From Streptomyces griseocarneus (GTDB taxonomy: Bacteria > Actinomycetota > Actinomycetes > Streptomycetales > Streptomycetaceae), in the NCBI GenBank assembly GCA_003674045.1, contig PENC01000006.1, forward strand, positions 1 through 64,000: 64,000 nucleotides of DNA, written 5' to 3'. A program made the position numbers and the translations under genes. The notes under the pieces were generated by a model. That model saw only the letters and a program-made list of their open reading frames with translations, was not told where the DNA came from and did not search any database. This document shows, piece by piece, positions 33,980-44,400 of the stretch (position 1 is the stretch's first letter; every line of letters starts with the position of its first letter).

Positions 33980-34193
33980 GTGTCGCCGCTTCTCCCCAGT
34001 GGTCGGCTGCTCGGCCTCTATCGAGAGGTTGTTGGCGGTAGGACGGACGGTGGCCGACGGCTGCCGCTCGCGACGCCGTCGGCCGTTCCCGCGCGGTCCG
34101 CCCGTGGACGGGCGACGCTCGCGGTCCGGTTGTCGTACCGGCCCCCTACTATGCCGGTAGGGATCAGTGCGAGGTCGAGGGGGTTTGCCGGGC

Positions 34194-35474
34194 ATGGGTG
34201 CCGCAGCGCGCGTACAGGCGTCGCGGAGCGCCGCGCCGTCACCGGACGCGGTCGCACCGCGGGCCGTGTCGCGTCCGGGTGACGTGGGGCCGGTACGGCT
34301 CCAGCAGCTGGTGCTGCTGGAGGTGGCGGCGGCGCTGGTGCTGGTCGGATGGGTCACGGGGCCGCTGGCGCTGGTGCCCGCGGTGGTGATCGCCGCGGTG
34401 CTGGTCCTCCTCGCGCTCGTGCGCCGGGGGCGTCGGCCGATAGCGGACTGGCTGGCCACCGCGGTGCTGCTGCGCCGCCGCGGCAAGCGGGCCGAGCCCG
34501 CCCCGCCGGGCACGGACCCGGGGCTCGCGCCGCTGCTGGAGTGGGAGCCCGGGCTGCGGACGAGCTCCTTCACCGACCGGGAGCACCGCGAGGTCGGCCT
34601 GGTCGGCGACGGTACGTTCCTGACGGCGGTGCTGCGGGTCGACGCCGTGGACGCGCCGCTGCGGCCGCTGCGGGTGGAGAAAGCGCTGCCGCTCGCCCTG
34701 CTGCGGGACGCGATGGACGTCGACGGCATCCGTCTGGAGTCCGTGCAGGTGGTGCAGAGCACCCTGCCCGCGCCCGCCCCGCACCTGTCGTCGGAGGCCC
34801 TGGCCGCCCGGAACTACGCGCCCTTGCAGGCGATGGCCGGGACGCCCGCCGTGCGGCTGACATGGGTCGCGCTCAAGCTCGACCCCGAGCTGTGCCGGGA
34901 GGCCGTCGGGGCCCGTGGTGGCGGTGTCGAGGGTGCGCGGCGCTGTCTGCTGCGGGCGGCGGATCAGCTGGCGAGTCGTCTGCAGGGCGCCGGGTTCCGG
35001 GCGGAGCTGCTGTCCGAGGACGGGCTGGCGGCCGCCGTGTCGACCGCCGCGAACGTCAATCCGACGGCTTCGGCGCAGGCCGGTCGCAGCGGTACGCCGA
35101 CGCGGCGGACCGCGGAGAGCTCGCGGGCCTGGCGGTGCGACGACCGGTGGCACAGCACGTACTGGATAGGCCGCTGGCCTCAGTTGGGGCCCGGGGCCAC
35201 TCCCCTGCCGCAGCTCGCCGCGCTGCTCACGTCGATACCCGCGCTGTCGACGACGCTGAGCCTGACGCTCGGGCGCGGCCGTACACCGGCCGGCCGCCAC
35301 GCGCCGAGCATGGCCGCGCACATACGGGTCACCGGCCGGAGCGCCGACGAGCTGGGCGCGACGCGCCGGGAGCTGGAGCGGGCCGCGCGCGGTGTGAAGG
35401 CCGGGCTGGTACGGCTGGACAACGAGCAGGTGCCGGGTGTCCTGGCCACGCTGCCCCTGGGAGGGACTCGCTGA
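34194..35474 (+). CDS. eccE: T7SS core protein EccE
   Basis: The 426-residue protein has two adjacent N-terminal transmembrane helices (about 37-54 and 56-77) followed by a soluble domain with the family's WRCDDRWHSTYWIGRWP stretch. EccE sits at the periphery of the ESX membrane complex. ATG 34194 is chosen; GTG 34167, nine codons upstream with AGGGA before it, is an alternative. The stop overlaps the next start by one base (TGATG), so the two genes are translationally coupled. It diverges from eccB over about 214 bases. Confidence 0.88.
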   Translation: MGAAARVQASRSAAPSPDAVAPRAVSRPGDVGPVRLQQLVLLEVAAALVLVGWVTGPLALVPAVVIAAVLVLLALVRRGRRPIADWLATAVLLRRRGKRAEPAPPGTDPGLAPLLEWEPGLRTSSFTDREHREVGLVGDGTFLTAVLRVDAVDAPLRPLRVEKALPLALLRDAMDVDGIRLESVQVVQSTLPAPAPHLSSEALAARNYAPLQAMAGTPAVRLTWVALKLDPELCREAVGARGGGVEGARRCLLRAADQLASRLQGAGFRAELLSEDGLAAAVSTAANVNPTASAQAGRSGTPTRRTAESSRAWRCDDRWHSTYWIGRWPQLGPGATPLPQLAALLTSIPALSTTLSLTLGRGRTPAGRHAPSMAAHIRVTGRSADELGATRRELERAARGVKAGLVRLDNEQVPGVLATLPLGGTR

Positions 35475-36331
35475 TGAGCACGGCTTCACCCCTTCCCGGT
35501 GCGGTCACCACGCCCGCCCCGGGCCGCCCTTCACCGTCGGCCGGTGCCGGGCCGGGCGATACCGGGACCGGTCGTGGAGGGTCACCGTCCGGTCCCGACG
35601 GCGCGGGCGATGCCGCGCCCCGGCGCCGCTTCGGCTTCGGTCTGCTCGGTCCGCGCCGCAGTCGGCACGAGCTGGCGCCCGATCAGTTCGAGGCGCTGGC
35701 GCTGCCCGTCGGGGACGACGGCGTGGTCATCGGCACCGATTCCCGTGACGCGCCCGCCGTGCTCGGGGTGGGCCGCCCGACGCCCTTCGACGCCGTTCTG
35801 ATCGGCGGCGCGTGGACGGCGCAGGTCATCGCGTTGCGCACGGTGGGCACGGGTGCCCGCGTCGCCGTCGAGACGGGCCGGCGCCAGCTGTGGACACCCC
35901 TGGCACAGGCCGCCAACAGCGGGCAGCCGTGCGTCACCCTGCACGATGTCGGGCGGGTGCCGCCGCAGGGCGCGTCGGTGCACAGCCCTGTGCTCGTCGT
36001 GCGGGACTGCGGTGTACGGCCGCCGCGCGGGCGCGTCGTCGCCGCGCCGTGGCAGCCCGTCGTCACGCTGCTCCCCTACCTCGGTCCGGACGCTCCGCGC
36101 CTGGTGGCCGGTGCCGATCTCGTGGGGGTGCAGCGGGTGTCGCCGGAGGAGGCCACGCGGCTCGGGCGGTTGCTGGGGCTGGGGCCGGACGACGTGGCGG
36201 CCCTGCCCTCCCTCGCGGACGGAGTAACGCTGTGGTGCGCGGCACGGGCCCGGGGAGCCCATATGTACGTGGACGTGCGGCCGACATCGGCCGAAGTGGG
36301 GCTGCTGGGGGCGGCCCGGCGGATGGACTGA
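35474..36331 (+). CDS. EccE-coupled T7SS-cluster protein
   Basis: The 285-residue soluble protein has a Pro/Gly-rich N-terminal 55 residues, then a compact alpha/beta domain. No P-loop or catalytic motif. Coupling to eccE by a one-base overlap and the same direction point to a component or regulator of the secretion machine. I cannot name the family. The start is fixed by the overlap with the eccE stop. Confidence 0.8.
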   Translation: MSTASPLPGAVTTPAPGRPSPSAGAGPGDTGTGRGGSPSGPDGAGDAAPRRRFGFGLLGPRRSRHELAPDQFEALALPVGDDGVVIGTDSRDAPAVLGVGRPTPFDAVLIGGAWTAQVIALRTVGTGARVAVETGRRQLWTPLAQAANSGQPCVTLHDVGRVPPQGASVHSPVLVVRDCGVRPPRGRVVAAPWQPVVTLLPYLGPDAPRLVAGADLVGVQRVSPEEATRLGRLLGLGPDDVAALPSLADGVTLWCAARARGAHMYVDVRPTSAEVGLLGAARRMD

Positions 36332-36340
36332 CCGGCCTGG

Positions 36341-36357
36341 GAACCCGGGCCGGGTTC
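36341..36357 (+). terminator. short hairpin after the eccE operon
   Basis: GAACCCG and CGGGTTC flank a 3-base loop between convergent genes, nine bases after the stop. Confidence 0.5.
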
Positions 36358-36386
36358 GGACCTGGGCCTCGACCTCGGCCTCGACC

Positions 36387-38516
36387 TCACAGAGTGGCGG
36401 AACTGCCGGTCTGGAGCAGGAGCAGCGCGATGTCGTCGGCGTGCTGCTCGGTGCGGTGGGTGCGATGGGTCCACTGGACGAGGCTGTCGACCAGGTGGTG
36501 CAGAGGCTGGTCGCCGGACTCGCCGAGGTGGCGGGCGAGGTCGGTGGTCGTCCGGCCGATGTCGGTGCCGGGGATTTCCACGAGGCCGTCGGTGTAGAGG
36601 ACGACGAGGTCCCCCTCGGTCAGGGTCAGCGTGGTGAGCGGGTAGGAGGACGCGCCCACGCCGATGCCGAGGGGAGGGCCGGGGTCGATGACGACGGCCC
36701 GGGCCCGGCCGTCGGAGTGCCGCAGGAGCGGGGGTGGGTGTCCGGCGCTGGCGAGGGTGACCTCGTGACGGGCGAGGTCGAAGTGGGCGTAGAGGCAGGA
36801 GACGAAACGGTCGGTGCCCAGGTCGGCCAGGTCGTGGTCGGTACGGGCGAGGACCTGATCGGGGGCCGCGCCCGCGGTGGCGTGGGAGTGGACGGCGGTG
36901 CGGGCCTGGCCCATGAGGGCGGCGGCCGTCACGTCATGGCCCTGCACGTCGCCGATGACCGCCGCCACGGCGCTGTCACCGAGGCGGATGAAGTCGTAGA
37001 AGTCACCGCCGACATCCATGCCGTAGCCGGCGGGCAGGTAGCGGGCGGCGACGTCGAGCCCGCTGACGGTGGGGAGGGCGTGGGGCAGGAGCGCCTGTTG
37101 AAGCGCGTGGGCGAGGCTGTGCTTGGCGTCGTAGAGGCGGGCCCGGTCCAGGGCCTGGGCGATGAGCGCCGCCAGAGGGGTGAGTGTGGCGCGTTCGTCC
37201 GCCGTGAATTCGTGGGGGCGTCTGTAGGCGAGGACGCAGCATCCGATGGGGCGGCCGGAGGTGATCAGTGGCAGGAACGCCCATGCCCGGCTGACTCCGG
37301 TCTGTGGGACATCGGGATACGCCCGCGCCAGTTCGGCGGGGCCGGTGAGGAAGGACGGAGTGCCCGTGGCCATGACGTGACCGGCGGGTGTGACGTCGGC
37401 GTTCATGTGCAGGGCGTCGAGACGCTCGATGAACTCCGGGTCGTAGCCGTGGTACCCGATGGTCCTCAGACGGCCGCCTTCGGCGGTGAACATGACCATG
37501 GCATGGGCTCCGAAGGCGGGCAGGATCTGATTCCTCATCAGGTCGATGACGTCCTGCACGCTCACGGTCTCGGCCAGGGCGGCCGCCTGCTGCATCAGCT
37601 GATAGATCCGGCCCCCGGAGACCACGTCGGCACGTGCCGCGGCAGGGGGACGGGACGGGTTCCCGCCGGTGCCGCTGGGGATGACGAGGATGCTCATGCC
37701 GTGGTCGTCCGCGTGGACACGGAAGTCGAGCCATCGGTCCGGCGGGCGCAGGACGGTCATGACGGCCGGCTCACGGGTGAGCACGGCGATGCGGTAGACG
37801 TCCGCGCAGATCTCGTTGTCCAGCCAGGGCAGCGACCGCCACGGCAGAGTGCCCTTCAGCTGCGCGGCGCTGCGTCCCAGGAGACCGGCGGCGGCGGTGT
37901 TGGCGAACGTGACGTACCCCTCCGTGTCCAGGCTGAGGACACCGACGGAAAGGCGCTCGGCCGAGTCGGCCGCCGCGGGCGCGGAATGCGTCGGCTCCTG
38001 ACCGGGGCGGCGCATGGGGACGGCGCGTGGCAGGTCCGGAATGCCCGGAGGGGGATCGGCTTCGTCCAGGACCCGGGCGATGTGCCGGGCGCCTGAGGTG
38101 ATGCACTCGCGCTCGTGGGGGCTGAGGAGCGCCGGATGGCCGGGCGGCCACACCAGATTCACCATGCCCCAGCACCGGCGGGCGCCGCCGAGGGGGGCGC
38201 TCGCCAGAGCGAGCTCGTAGGGAAAGTACGCCGCGAGGCGGGGGTAGAGGCGGGCCATCTCCTCCTGGCAGGGCACCCACACCAGGCGCTGTTCGCGCAT
38301 CGCGGCCGCGGTGGGGCCCGGCCCGGACACGGGCAGCCGCCGCCAGGGGCCGGAGGCGTCGACCGGCAGCCCGCACATCACCACCAGGCCGAGCACGGAT
38401 TCTTCCGGGTCGAGCAGATAGACGCCGCCGAGCACCGCGTGCGTACGGTGCACAGCCGTCGCCAACGCGTCGCCCAGCGGGTCGGCCGCGCCGGGCCCGG
38501 CATGCCCGTCGCTCAC
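36387..38516 (-). CDS. GAF-PAS-GAF-SpoIIE phosphatase
   Basis: The 709-residue PP2C-type serine phosphatase is fused to sensor domains: GAF-like (about 15-155), PAS (about 180-290), second GAF (about 305-460) and SpoIIE catalytic domain (about 470-705). The metal-binding aspartates are present in MDVGGDFYDF, VIGDVQGHD and HADDIALLL. Such proteins dephosphorylate anti-sigma factor antagonists in partner-switching circuits. It lies within the T7SS island, convergent with the eccE pair; a role in controlling secretion is inference. The GTG 38516 start has only a distant GAGAGG. Confidence 0.9.
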   Translation of the reverse strand: MSDGHAGPGAADPLGDALATAVHRTHAVLGGVYLLDPEESVLGLVVMCGLPVDASGPWRRLPVSGPGPTAAAMREQRLVWVPCQEEMARLYPRLAAYFPYELALASAPLGGARRCWGMVNLVWPPGHPALLSPHERECITSGARHIARVLDEADPPPGIPDLPRAVPMRRPGQEPTHSAPAAADSAERLSVGVLSLDTEGYVTFANTAAAGLLGRSAAQLKGTLPWRSLPWLDNEICADVYRIAVLTREPAVMTVLRPPDRWLDFRVHADDHGMSILVIPSGTGGNPSRPPAAARADVVSGGRIYQLMQQAAALAETVSVQDVIDLMRNQILPAFGAHAMVMFTAEGGRLRTIGYHGYDPEFIERLDALHMNADVTPAGHVMATGTPSFLTGPAELARAYPDVPQTGVSRAWAFLPLITSGRPIGCCVLAYRRPHEFTADERATLTPLAALIAQALDRARLYDAKHSLAHALQQALLPHALPTVSGLDVAARYLPAGYGMDVGGDFYDFIRLGDSAVAAVIGDVQGHDVTAAALMGQARTAVHSHATAGAAPDQVLARTDHDLADLGTDRFVSCLYAHFDLARHEVTLASAGHPPPLLRHSDGRARAVVIDPGPPLGIGVGASSYPLTTLTLTEGDLVVLYTDGLVEIPGTDIGRTTTDLARHLGESGDQPLHHLVDSLVQWTHRTHRTEQHADDIALLLLQTGSSATL

Positions 38517-38682
38517 GTGGCCCAGGGCCTCTCACGTGCCCCGTGCCTCACGTCCATACCTCGACGGTACGACCGTGCGGCGGCCACAGCATGCGGGGCC
38601 GGGCGGCCGGGGCCGGGGGCCCGGCCGGGGCCGCGGCTCGCGGTCCCGGCGCCCCGTCCCCCGGATTGCCGCCCGGCTGCCG

Positions 38683-40992
38683 TCAGCCCTTGCCGAAGGC
38701 CACCAGCATCCTGTTGCCGTCCGTCGACCCTCCGGTCGACAGGCGGGTCGCGGCGATGTAGAAGCGGTCGCTCTCGTAGAGGTAGCGCGCGCCGAAGAAG
38801 TAGCTCTCGGCGGACTTCATCGCGTCGGGGATCTGGAGCAGCACCTTGGGGTCGCCGTCGGCGCCGACGCTCACGACCGAGCCCGGCTTGTCGTACGTGC
38901 CCTTCTGGTACGCGATGACCTTGTCACCGTCGGCCTTCAGCGGCATGAGCTCGGTCTTGGCGCTGTTCTTCGCGGCCCACTTGCGCTTGCCGGTGTCGAG
39001 GTCGAAGGCGTGGATCTCGTTGCCCGAGGAGTAGTTGCCCTCGGTCGGCAGATAGAGGGTGCTGTCCGTCACCGCCAGGCCCTGGCAGCCGCCGAGGTCG
39101 CGGTTGACGATCGACATACCGCAGGTCGGGGCGTACGACTGGGAGCCGAGGTCGATGACCGAGCGCTCCTTGCCGTCCTTGAGGGCGATGATGCCGCCGC
39201 TCTTGCGGTCGTCCGACTCGAGGGAGACGACGGCCGGTTCGGTGGAGTAGATCTTCCGGGTCGTCATGCCCTGGCGGCCGTCCCAGGTCCAGACGGCCTT
39301 GCCCGTCGCCGGGTCGACCTTCTCGATGTGGGAGGTCTTGTCGTCGATGCACTGCCAGGAGCGCAGCAGGGCCTTGCCGCCCGCGTAGCCGTCGACACCG
39401 CAGCCCGCCTTGACCTCGGGCGTGGAGATCGGCTCGCCGTCACTGACCCGGATCATGCCGGAACCGCCGAACCAGGCGGCGCCCATCGCGTTCCCACTGA
39501 TGGCCATGTCCATGCCGATGAAGCTCTCGGCGAAGCCGCCGGCCTTGGGGATGGGCTTGTCCCAGCCCTTCTTGCCCGCCTTCAGGTCGATCATGGCGTA
39601 GTTGGCGCACTCGTCCTTCTTGTCGCCGTCGTACGCCACCACGACCTTGCCGTCGTCCGTGGCGTCCTTGGGCGCCGCGCAGACCCGCTTGGGGAGCTGG
39701 ACGGTCCACTTCTCCTTGCCGTCGGACGTGTTGTAGGCGACGACCTTGTCCTGCACGGCCTTGACGACGTAGTCGCCCATCACCCAGACGCCGGGGATCG
39801 CGGCGCTGGCGGAGTCCACGTCGGGACCCTTCTGGTCGATGAGGAGCTTCGCCTCGCCCGCCTGGCGGCGGTCGTTGAGGTCGTCGTCCCCGCCGTCGCG
39901 CGGGCCCGCGGAACCGCCCTGGTCACCGCCCTTGCCGGGGGCGGTGCCGCCATGGGCGACGGGCTTCTTCTTGCCCGAGTCGTCGCTGCCGCTGGTCAGC
40001 GCCCATACGCCGCCACCGGCGGCGAGCAGGACCGCGACCGCCGCGCCGATGATGACGGCCGTGCGCTTCTTGCCGGGCGCGCCGAGGCCACCGGGACCGG
40101 CAGGGCCAGCAGGGCCGCCTACGGACGGGGCACCGGGAACTCCCGGCGCGCCGAAAGGCCGGCCCGGGGGCGGCGGGTAGGCCCCGAAGGGCGGCTGACC
40201 GGGCTGCTGCTGGGCGTACGGGTTCTCCGGGTACGGCGTGGGACCGGTGGGTCCGACGGGACCGGCGGGACCAGTCGGGCCCGGCTGTCCGGGGTAGCCC
40301 GCGGGGGCGACAGGGGCCTGGGGACCGCCCCACGGGGGCGTCACGGGCGGGGCCGCGGGCGTGGCAGGCGCGACCGGAGGCATGGAAGGTGCGGCCGGGG
40401 GCATCGGCGGCTGCACCGGGGCCTGAGCGGCGGGCTTCGCGAGGGAAGCGGGCTGCCCGGCGGGGGTGCGCGGATCACCGGGAACCGGGGCGGCCGAACC
40501 CGGGGCGCCGAAAGCCGGAGCCGTGGGAGCCGGGACCGCAGGAGCGGGAGCAGCCGGACCGGACGCCGGAGCAGCGGGCGCGATCACGGTCGGGGTCGGC
40601 GCGCCGGGAGCCGGAGCCCCGGGGGCCTCGGCGGCCGGGGAGCCGAGAACCACCGGGGAGGGCGGTACCGGAGCAGGTGCCGCCGGAGCGAATGACGCCG
40701 ACACAGGCGCGGCAGGCGCGGACGGTACCGGTGCGGACCCGGCCGCGGCCGGGCTGTTCGCCGCGTCAGGAGCCGCTGCGGCCGGGGCAGGAGTCGACGC
40801 GGCAGGCGCCGCCGGGGGCGAAGACGCCGTGGACGTGGGCGCCGCAGGCGTCACGGGCGTCGGGGGCACCGGCGACGTGGGGGGCTGCTGGGGCGACTGC
40901 GGAATGTTCGCGACCGGGTCCCGCGGTGCGCCGGAACCGCCCTCGGAGGACTGGTTCGGGGGCATCGGTGGGGGTGGGGGCGGCTGGACCAT
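38683..40992 (-). CDS. Membrane-anchored PQQ-like beta-propeller protein with Pro/Ala-rich N-terminus
   Basis: The 769-residue protein has about 305 residues of Pro/Ala/Gly-rich low-complexity sequence, a basic GKKR, one transmembrane helix (about 311-333), a charged linker and a C-terminal seven- or eight-bladed PQQ-like propeller (blades ending in KWTVQL, GKAVWTWDG, KRKWAAKN). The topology puts the disordered part in the cytoplasm and the propeller outside. It probably acts as a scaffold or sensor; no cofactor residues are clear. ATG 40992 follows AGAGG. It diverges from the MinD/EspI-like gene across a 501-base gap. Confidence 0.88.
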   Translation of the reverse strand: MVQPPPPPPMPPNQSSEGGSGAPRDPVANIPQSPQQPPTSPVPPTPVTPAAPTSTASSPPAAPAASTPAPAAAAPDAANSPAAAGSAPVPSAPAAPVSASFAPAAPAPVPPSPVVLGSPAAEAPGAPAPGAPTPTVIAPAAPASGPAAPAPAVPAPTAPAFGAPGSAAPVPGDPRTPAGQPASLAKPAAQAPVQPPMPPAAPSMPPVAPATPAAPPVTPPWGGPQAPVAPAGYPGQPGPTGPAGPVGPTGPTPYPENPYAQQQPGQPPFGAYPPPPGRPFGAPGVPGAPSVGGPAGPAGPGGLGAPGKKRTAVIIGAAVAVLLAAGGGVWALTSGSDDSGKKKPVAHGGTAPGKGGDQGGSAGPRDGGDDDLNDRRQAGEAKLLIDQKGPDVDSASAAIPGVWVMGDYVVKAVQDKVVAYNTSDGKEKWTVQLPKRVCAAPKDATDDGKVVVAYDGDKKDECANYAMIDLKAGKKGWDKPIPKAGGFAESFIGMDMAISGNAMGAAWFGGSGMIRVSDGEPISTPEVKAGCGVDGYAGGKALLRSWQCIDDKTSHIEKVDPATGKAVWTWDGRQGMTTRKIYSTEPAVVSLESDDRKSGGIIALKDGKERSVIDLGSQSYAPTCGMSIVNRDLGGCQGLAVTDSTLYLPTEGNYSSGNEIHAFDLDTGKRKWAAKNSAKTELMPLKADGDKVIAYQKGTYDKPGSVVSVGADGDPKVLLQIPDAMKSAESYFFGARYLYESDRFYIAATRLSTGGSTDGNRMLVAFGKG

Positions 40993-41493
40993 CAGCGCAT
41001 ACCTCTTGTGTGCGGGCCCGCCGCCCGTTCAGCCTCCCCCCGCTATTCGACGGAATATCAGCATTCCCCCGAAAAGGAGTGAATCGGGCGCGAGTCCCGC
41101 GCCGTCTTGGTACTCGAGCGGGAAAATCTTTCTATCACTCCGTTCCGGCAGGCTCCGGCGCCGGTCATGGCGGGCAAGCTCGTCGGCAGGGCAACCGGTC
41201 GGATGCCGTGGGGCGTCAGGGACATCGGAGAGTGCCTGCCGGAGCCGCCCGGCGTATGCCCAGGTGAAGTGCGCCCGGGGCGCCCGCTGGTGACGCAGGG
41301 GCGACCGGTGGGGCAGGGGCGGCCCTGCCGTGGCGATGCGTATGACGATTAGGCTTGGTGGGTGTACGTACAGGAGGGCCCGGCCGGGCCGCTCCCGTCG
41401 CACACGGGGGAGCCCCGGCAGTCGTCGGACGACGGGAACGGTCGGGCCCGACAGGCACTTCATGGGCGTCAGACCACTTCAGCAGGAGGCAAT
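40993..41493. promoter_or_regulatory. divergent promoter region, PQQ protein / EspI-like gene
   Basis: 501 bases without a supported gene. On the plus strand a -10-like TAGGCT at about 41350-41355 precedes a GTG at 41362 that is in frame with the EspI-like gene. Translation more likely starts at 41494, where AGGAGG lies four bases upstream, which leaves a leader of roughly 130 bases. A/T-richer sequence at 41120-41140 may hold the minus-strand promoter. No clear operator was found. Confidence 0.45.
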
Positions 41494-44400
41494 GTGAGCA
41501 GCGATCGGGACGAGCTCCGCGCGGGCGGGAGCACAGCCGGCGAGGCCCGGTCCGACGCGGGCCACGAGAACGAAGCCGACCATTCGGGCGAGTTCACGAT
41601 CGACTACACGCCCCCTGCCTGGTACACGCAGAACGCGGTGACGCCTGCGGCGAGCCCGGACCACGCGGCCGCGCCCGGCCCCTTCGGTGCCCCGAGTGAC
41701 GCGGGGTTCATGACCCCGCCGCCTTCGGGTGAACCTCTCTCGTCGCCCGCCGCGGCCGAGACCGGTGCAGCGGCCCGCGCAGCTTCCACGAACGGTTCCG
41801 GGGATGCGATCGCCGCCGCGGAACCCGAGCGTGGTCCCGCACTCCAGGCCGACGCGCCGCAGGCCGACGACCGCCCGGCCTTCACTGCGCAGGGTGCGGC
41901 CGACGCCGCCGGGTCGGAGCAGGGCAGCAGCGCGAGCCCTCTCCCGTTCGGCGAGGACGCGGGCGTCGCCGCCCCGGCGCACCCCATTCCGCCGCGCCCG
42001 GCCGAGCCACCGCGCGGTGCCGAGGCCGACGCCAATACCGGCATGGACGCTGGTATCGATGCCGGTCATGCGCCGTTCGGCCCGGACGCGACCGCCTCCG
42101 CCACGGCCTCTCCGGCCGACGCCGCTCCGGTCGACCGCCCGGCCGCGCCGCAGGCCGACGAGCGGCCCCCCTTCGGCGCCGAGGCGGGCCACGGCGTGAC
42201 GCCGCCGGCCGATGCCGCGCAGGACGAGGCCCCGGCCGACACGCCGTGGGACCGTGAGCGGCTCCCGTTCGGCGGTGAAGCCGTCGACGCCCCGGACACG
42301 GACACCGGGCAGGCCCCGGCGGGCGGCAGCGCCGTACCCGCCCCGGCCGTCGGCGAGGGCGTGCCCGCCGCCACGGGCAACGGTGACGTCCAGAGCGACC
42401 GCACCATGCGCTTCTCCCCCGTCGTCCTGCGCGACGAGGCCGCGAGCCGTACGGGTACGGACGAGGCCGCGAGCCCTGCCGGGGAAGCCCCCGCCGCCGG
42501 AAACCCGCGCGGTGACGGCACCATGCGCTTCTCCGCCGCCGCGCTCCAGAACGAGATCGCGAGCCGTGCCGCGGAGCCCGCCGTCGGCGGCCCCCAGGGC
42601 GACACCGACAGCAGCGCCGTCAACGACAGCAACGGCAACACCGGCGAGCCCATCGCACCCCCGGCCGCCCCGGCGCCCGTGACCGCCCCGGCGCCCATCC
42701 CGCCGGCCCCGACCCCGGCCCCCGCTCCCGCACCCGCGCCGTGGGCGCAGCCGCCCATGCCGCAGGGGGCACTGCCGCCGCTGCCGCCGGACTTCCAGCC
42801 CGCCGCTCCGGCCCCGAGCACGGCCCCCGCGCCCCGGCCCCACACCCCGCCGCAGGGCGGTTACGGCTACCCGCCCGCCCCGCAGGGCGGTTACGGCTAC
42901 CCCGGCCCTCCGGCCGCGCCCGCTCCGCTCCCGTCCCCGTACGCGTACCCGCCGCAGGGCACACCCACGGCTCCGCCCCCGTACGCACCCGCGCCCACGC
43001 CCAACGGCAACGCCGAGCAGAGCGGACCGTCCAACGAGCCGTCGCCGATGCCGTACAGCGTCGACGCGTCCGCGGCAGCGGCACCGCCCGCAGCCCCCAC
43101 GCCCTCACCCGCACCCGCCCCGGCCCAGACCCCGGCGCCTGCCCCCGGCCCGTTCCCCTACCCGCAGGCCGACGCGCCGCAGGGCATGCCCCTGCCCCAG
43201 CCCGCCACCCCGGCACCTACGCCCACACCTGCACCCGCACCCGCGCCCGCGCCCGAAGGCGCCGCAGCCGCGCTGCCGCCCCTCGCTGACACACCGTCAT
43301 GGGACGGGGCTCCGCAGGGCGCCGCGGCCGGTGGTCCGGTGGACCCGCGGGCCGGGGGGTGGCCCACGGTGACGCCCGAGCAGCGGCAGCGCTCCGTGCA
43401 CGGGGCGCCGCTCGGGTTCACGGCGTCCATGGAGCTGTCCTCGGAGCGGCTGCTGCGCGGCAAGCCCAAGCCGAAGAAGCAGCTCGCGGGCGGCCGGTTC
43501 AAGCTCGGCGGCAAGAAGGAGGAGGCCGAGCGCCAGCGCAAGCTGGAGCTGATCCGCACGCCCGTGCTCTCCTGCTACCGGATCGCCGTCATCAGCCTCA
43601 AGGGCGGCGTCGGCAAGACGACCACGACCACCGCGCTCGGCGCGACGCTGGCCAGCGAGCGGCAGGACAAGATCCTGGCGATCGACGCCAACCCCGACGC
43701 CGGTACGCTCGGCCGCCGCGTCCGCCGCGAGACGGGCGCGACGATCCGTGACCTCGTCCAGGCGATCCCGGGCCTGCACAGCTACATGGACATCCGGCGC
43801 TACACCTCGCAGGCCCCGTCCGGCCTGGAGATCATCGCCAACGACGTGGACCCGGCGGTCTCGACGACCTTCAACGACGAGGACTACCGGCGGGCGATAG
43901 ACCTGCTGGGCAAGCAGTACCCGGTCATCCTCACCGACTCGGGCACCGGGCTGCTCTACAGCGCGATGCGCGGTGTCCTCGACCTCGCCGACCAGCTGAT
44001 CGTCGTCTCCACGCCGTCCGTCGACGGCGCGAGCAGCGCCAGCACCACGCTCGACTGGCTGCACGCGCACGGCTACGCGGACCTCGTCTCGCGCAGCGTC
44101 ACCGTGATCTCCGGAGTCCGCGAGACCGGCAAGATGATCAAGGTGGAGGACATCGTCTCCCACTTCGAGACCCGCTGCCGCGGCGTCGTGGTCGTCCCCT
44201 TCGACGAGCACCTGGCGACGGGTGCCGAGGTCGACCTGGAGATGATGCGGCCGAAGACCCGCGAGGCGTACTTCACCCTCTCGGCGCTGGTGGCGGAGGA
44301 CTTCGCCCGGGCCCAGCAGCAGCGCGGGCTGTGGACCGGCGAGAACCCGCCCGCGCACCAGGCACCGCCCGCGCCGGGCGCGTACGCCCCCGGCCAGCCC

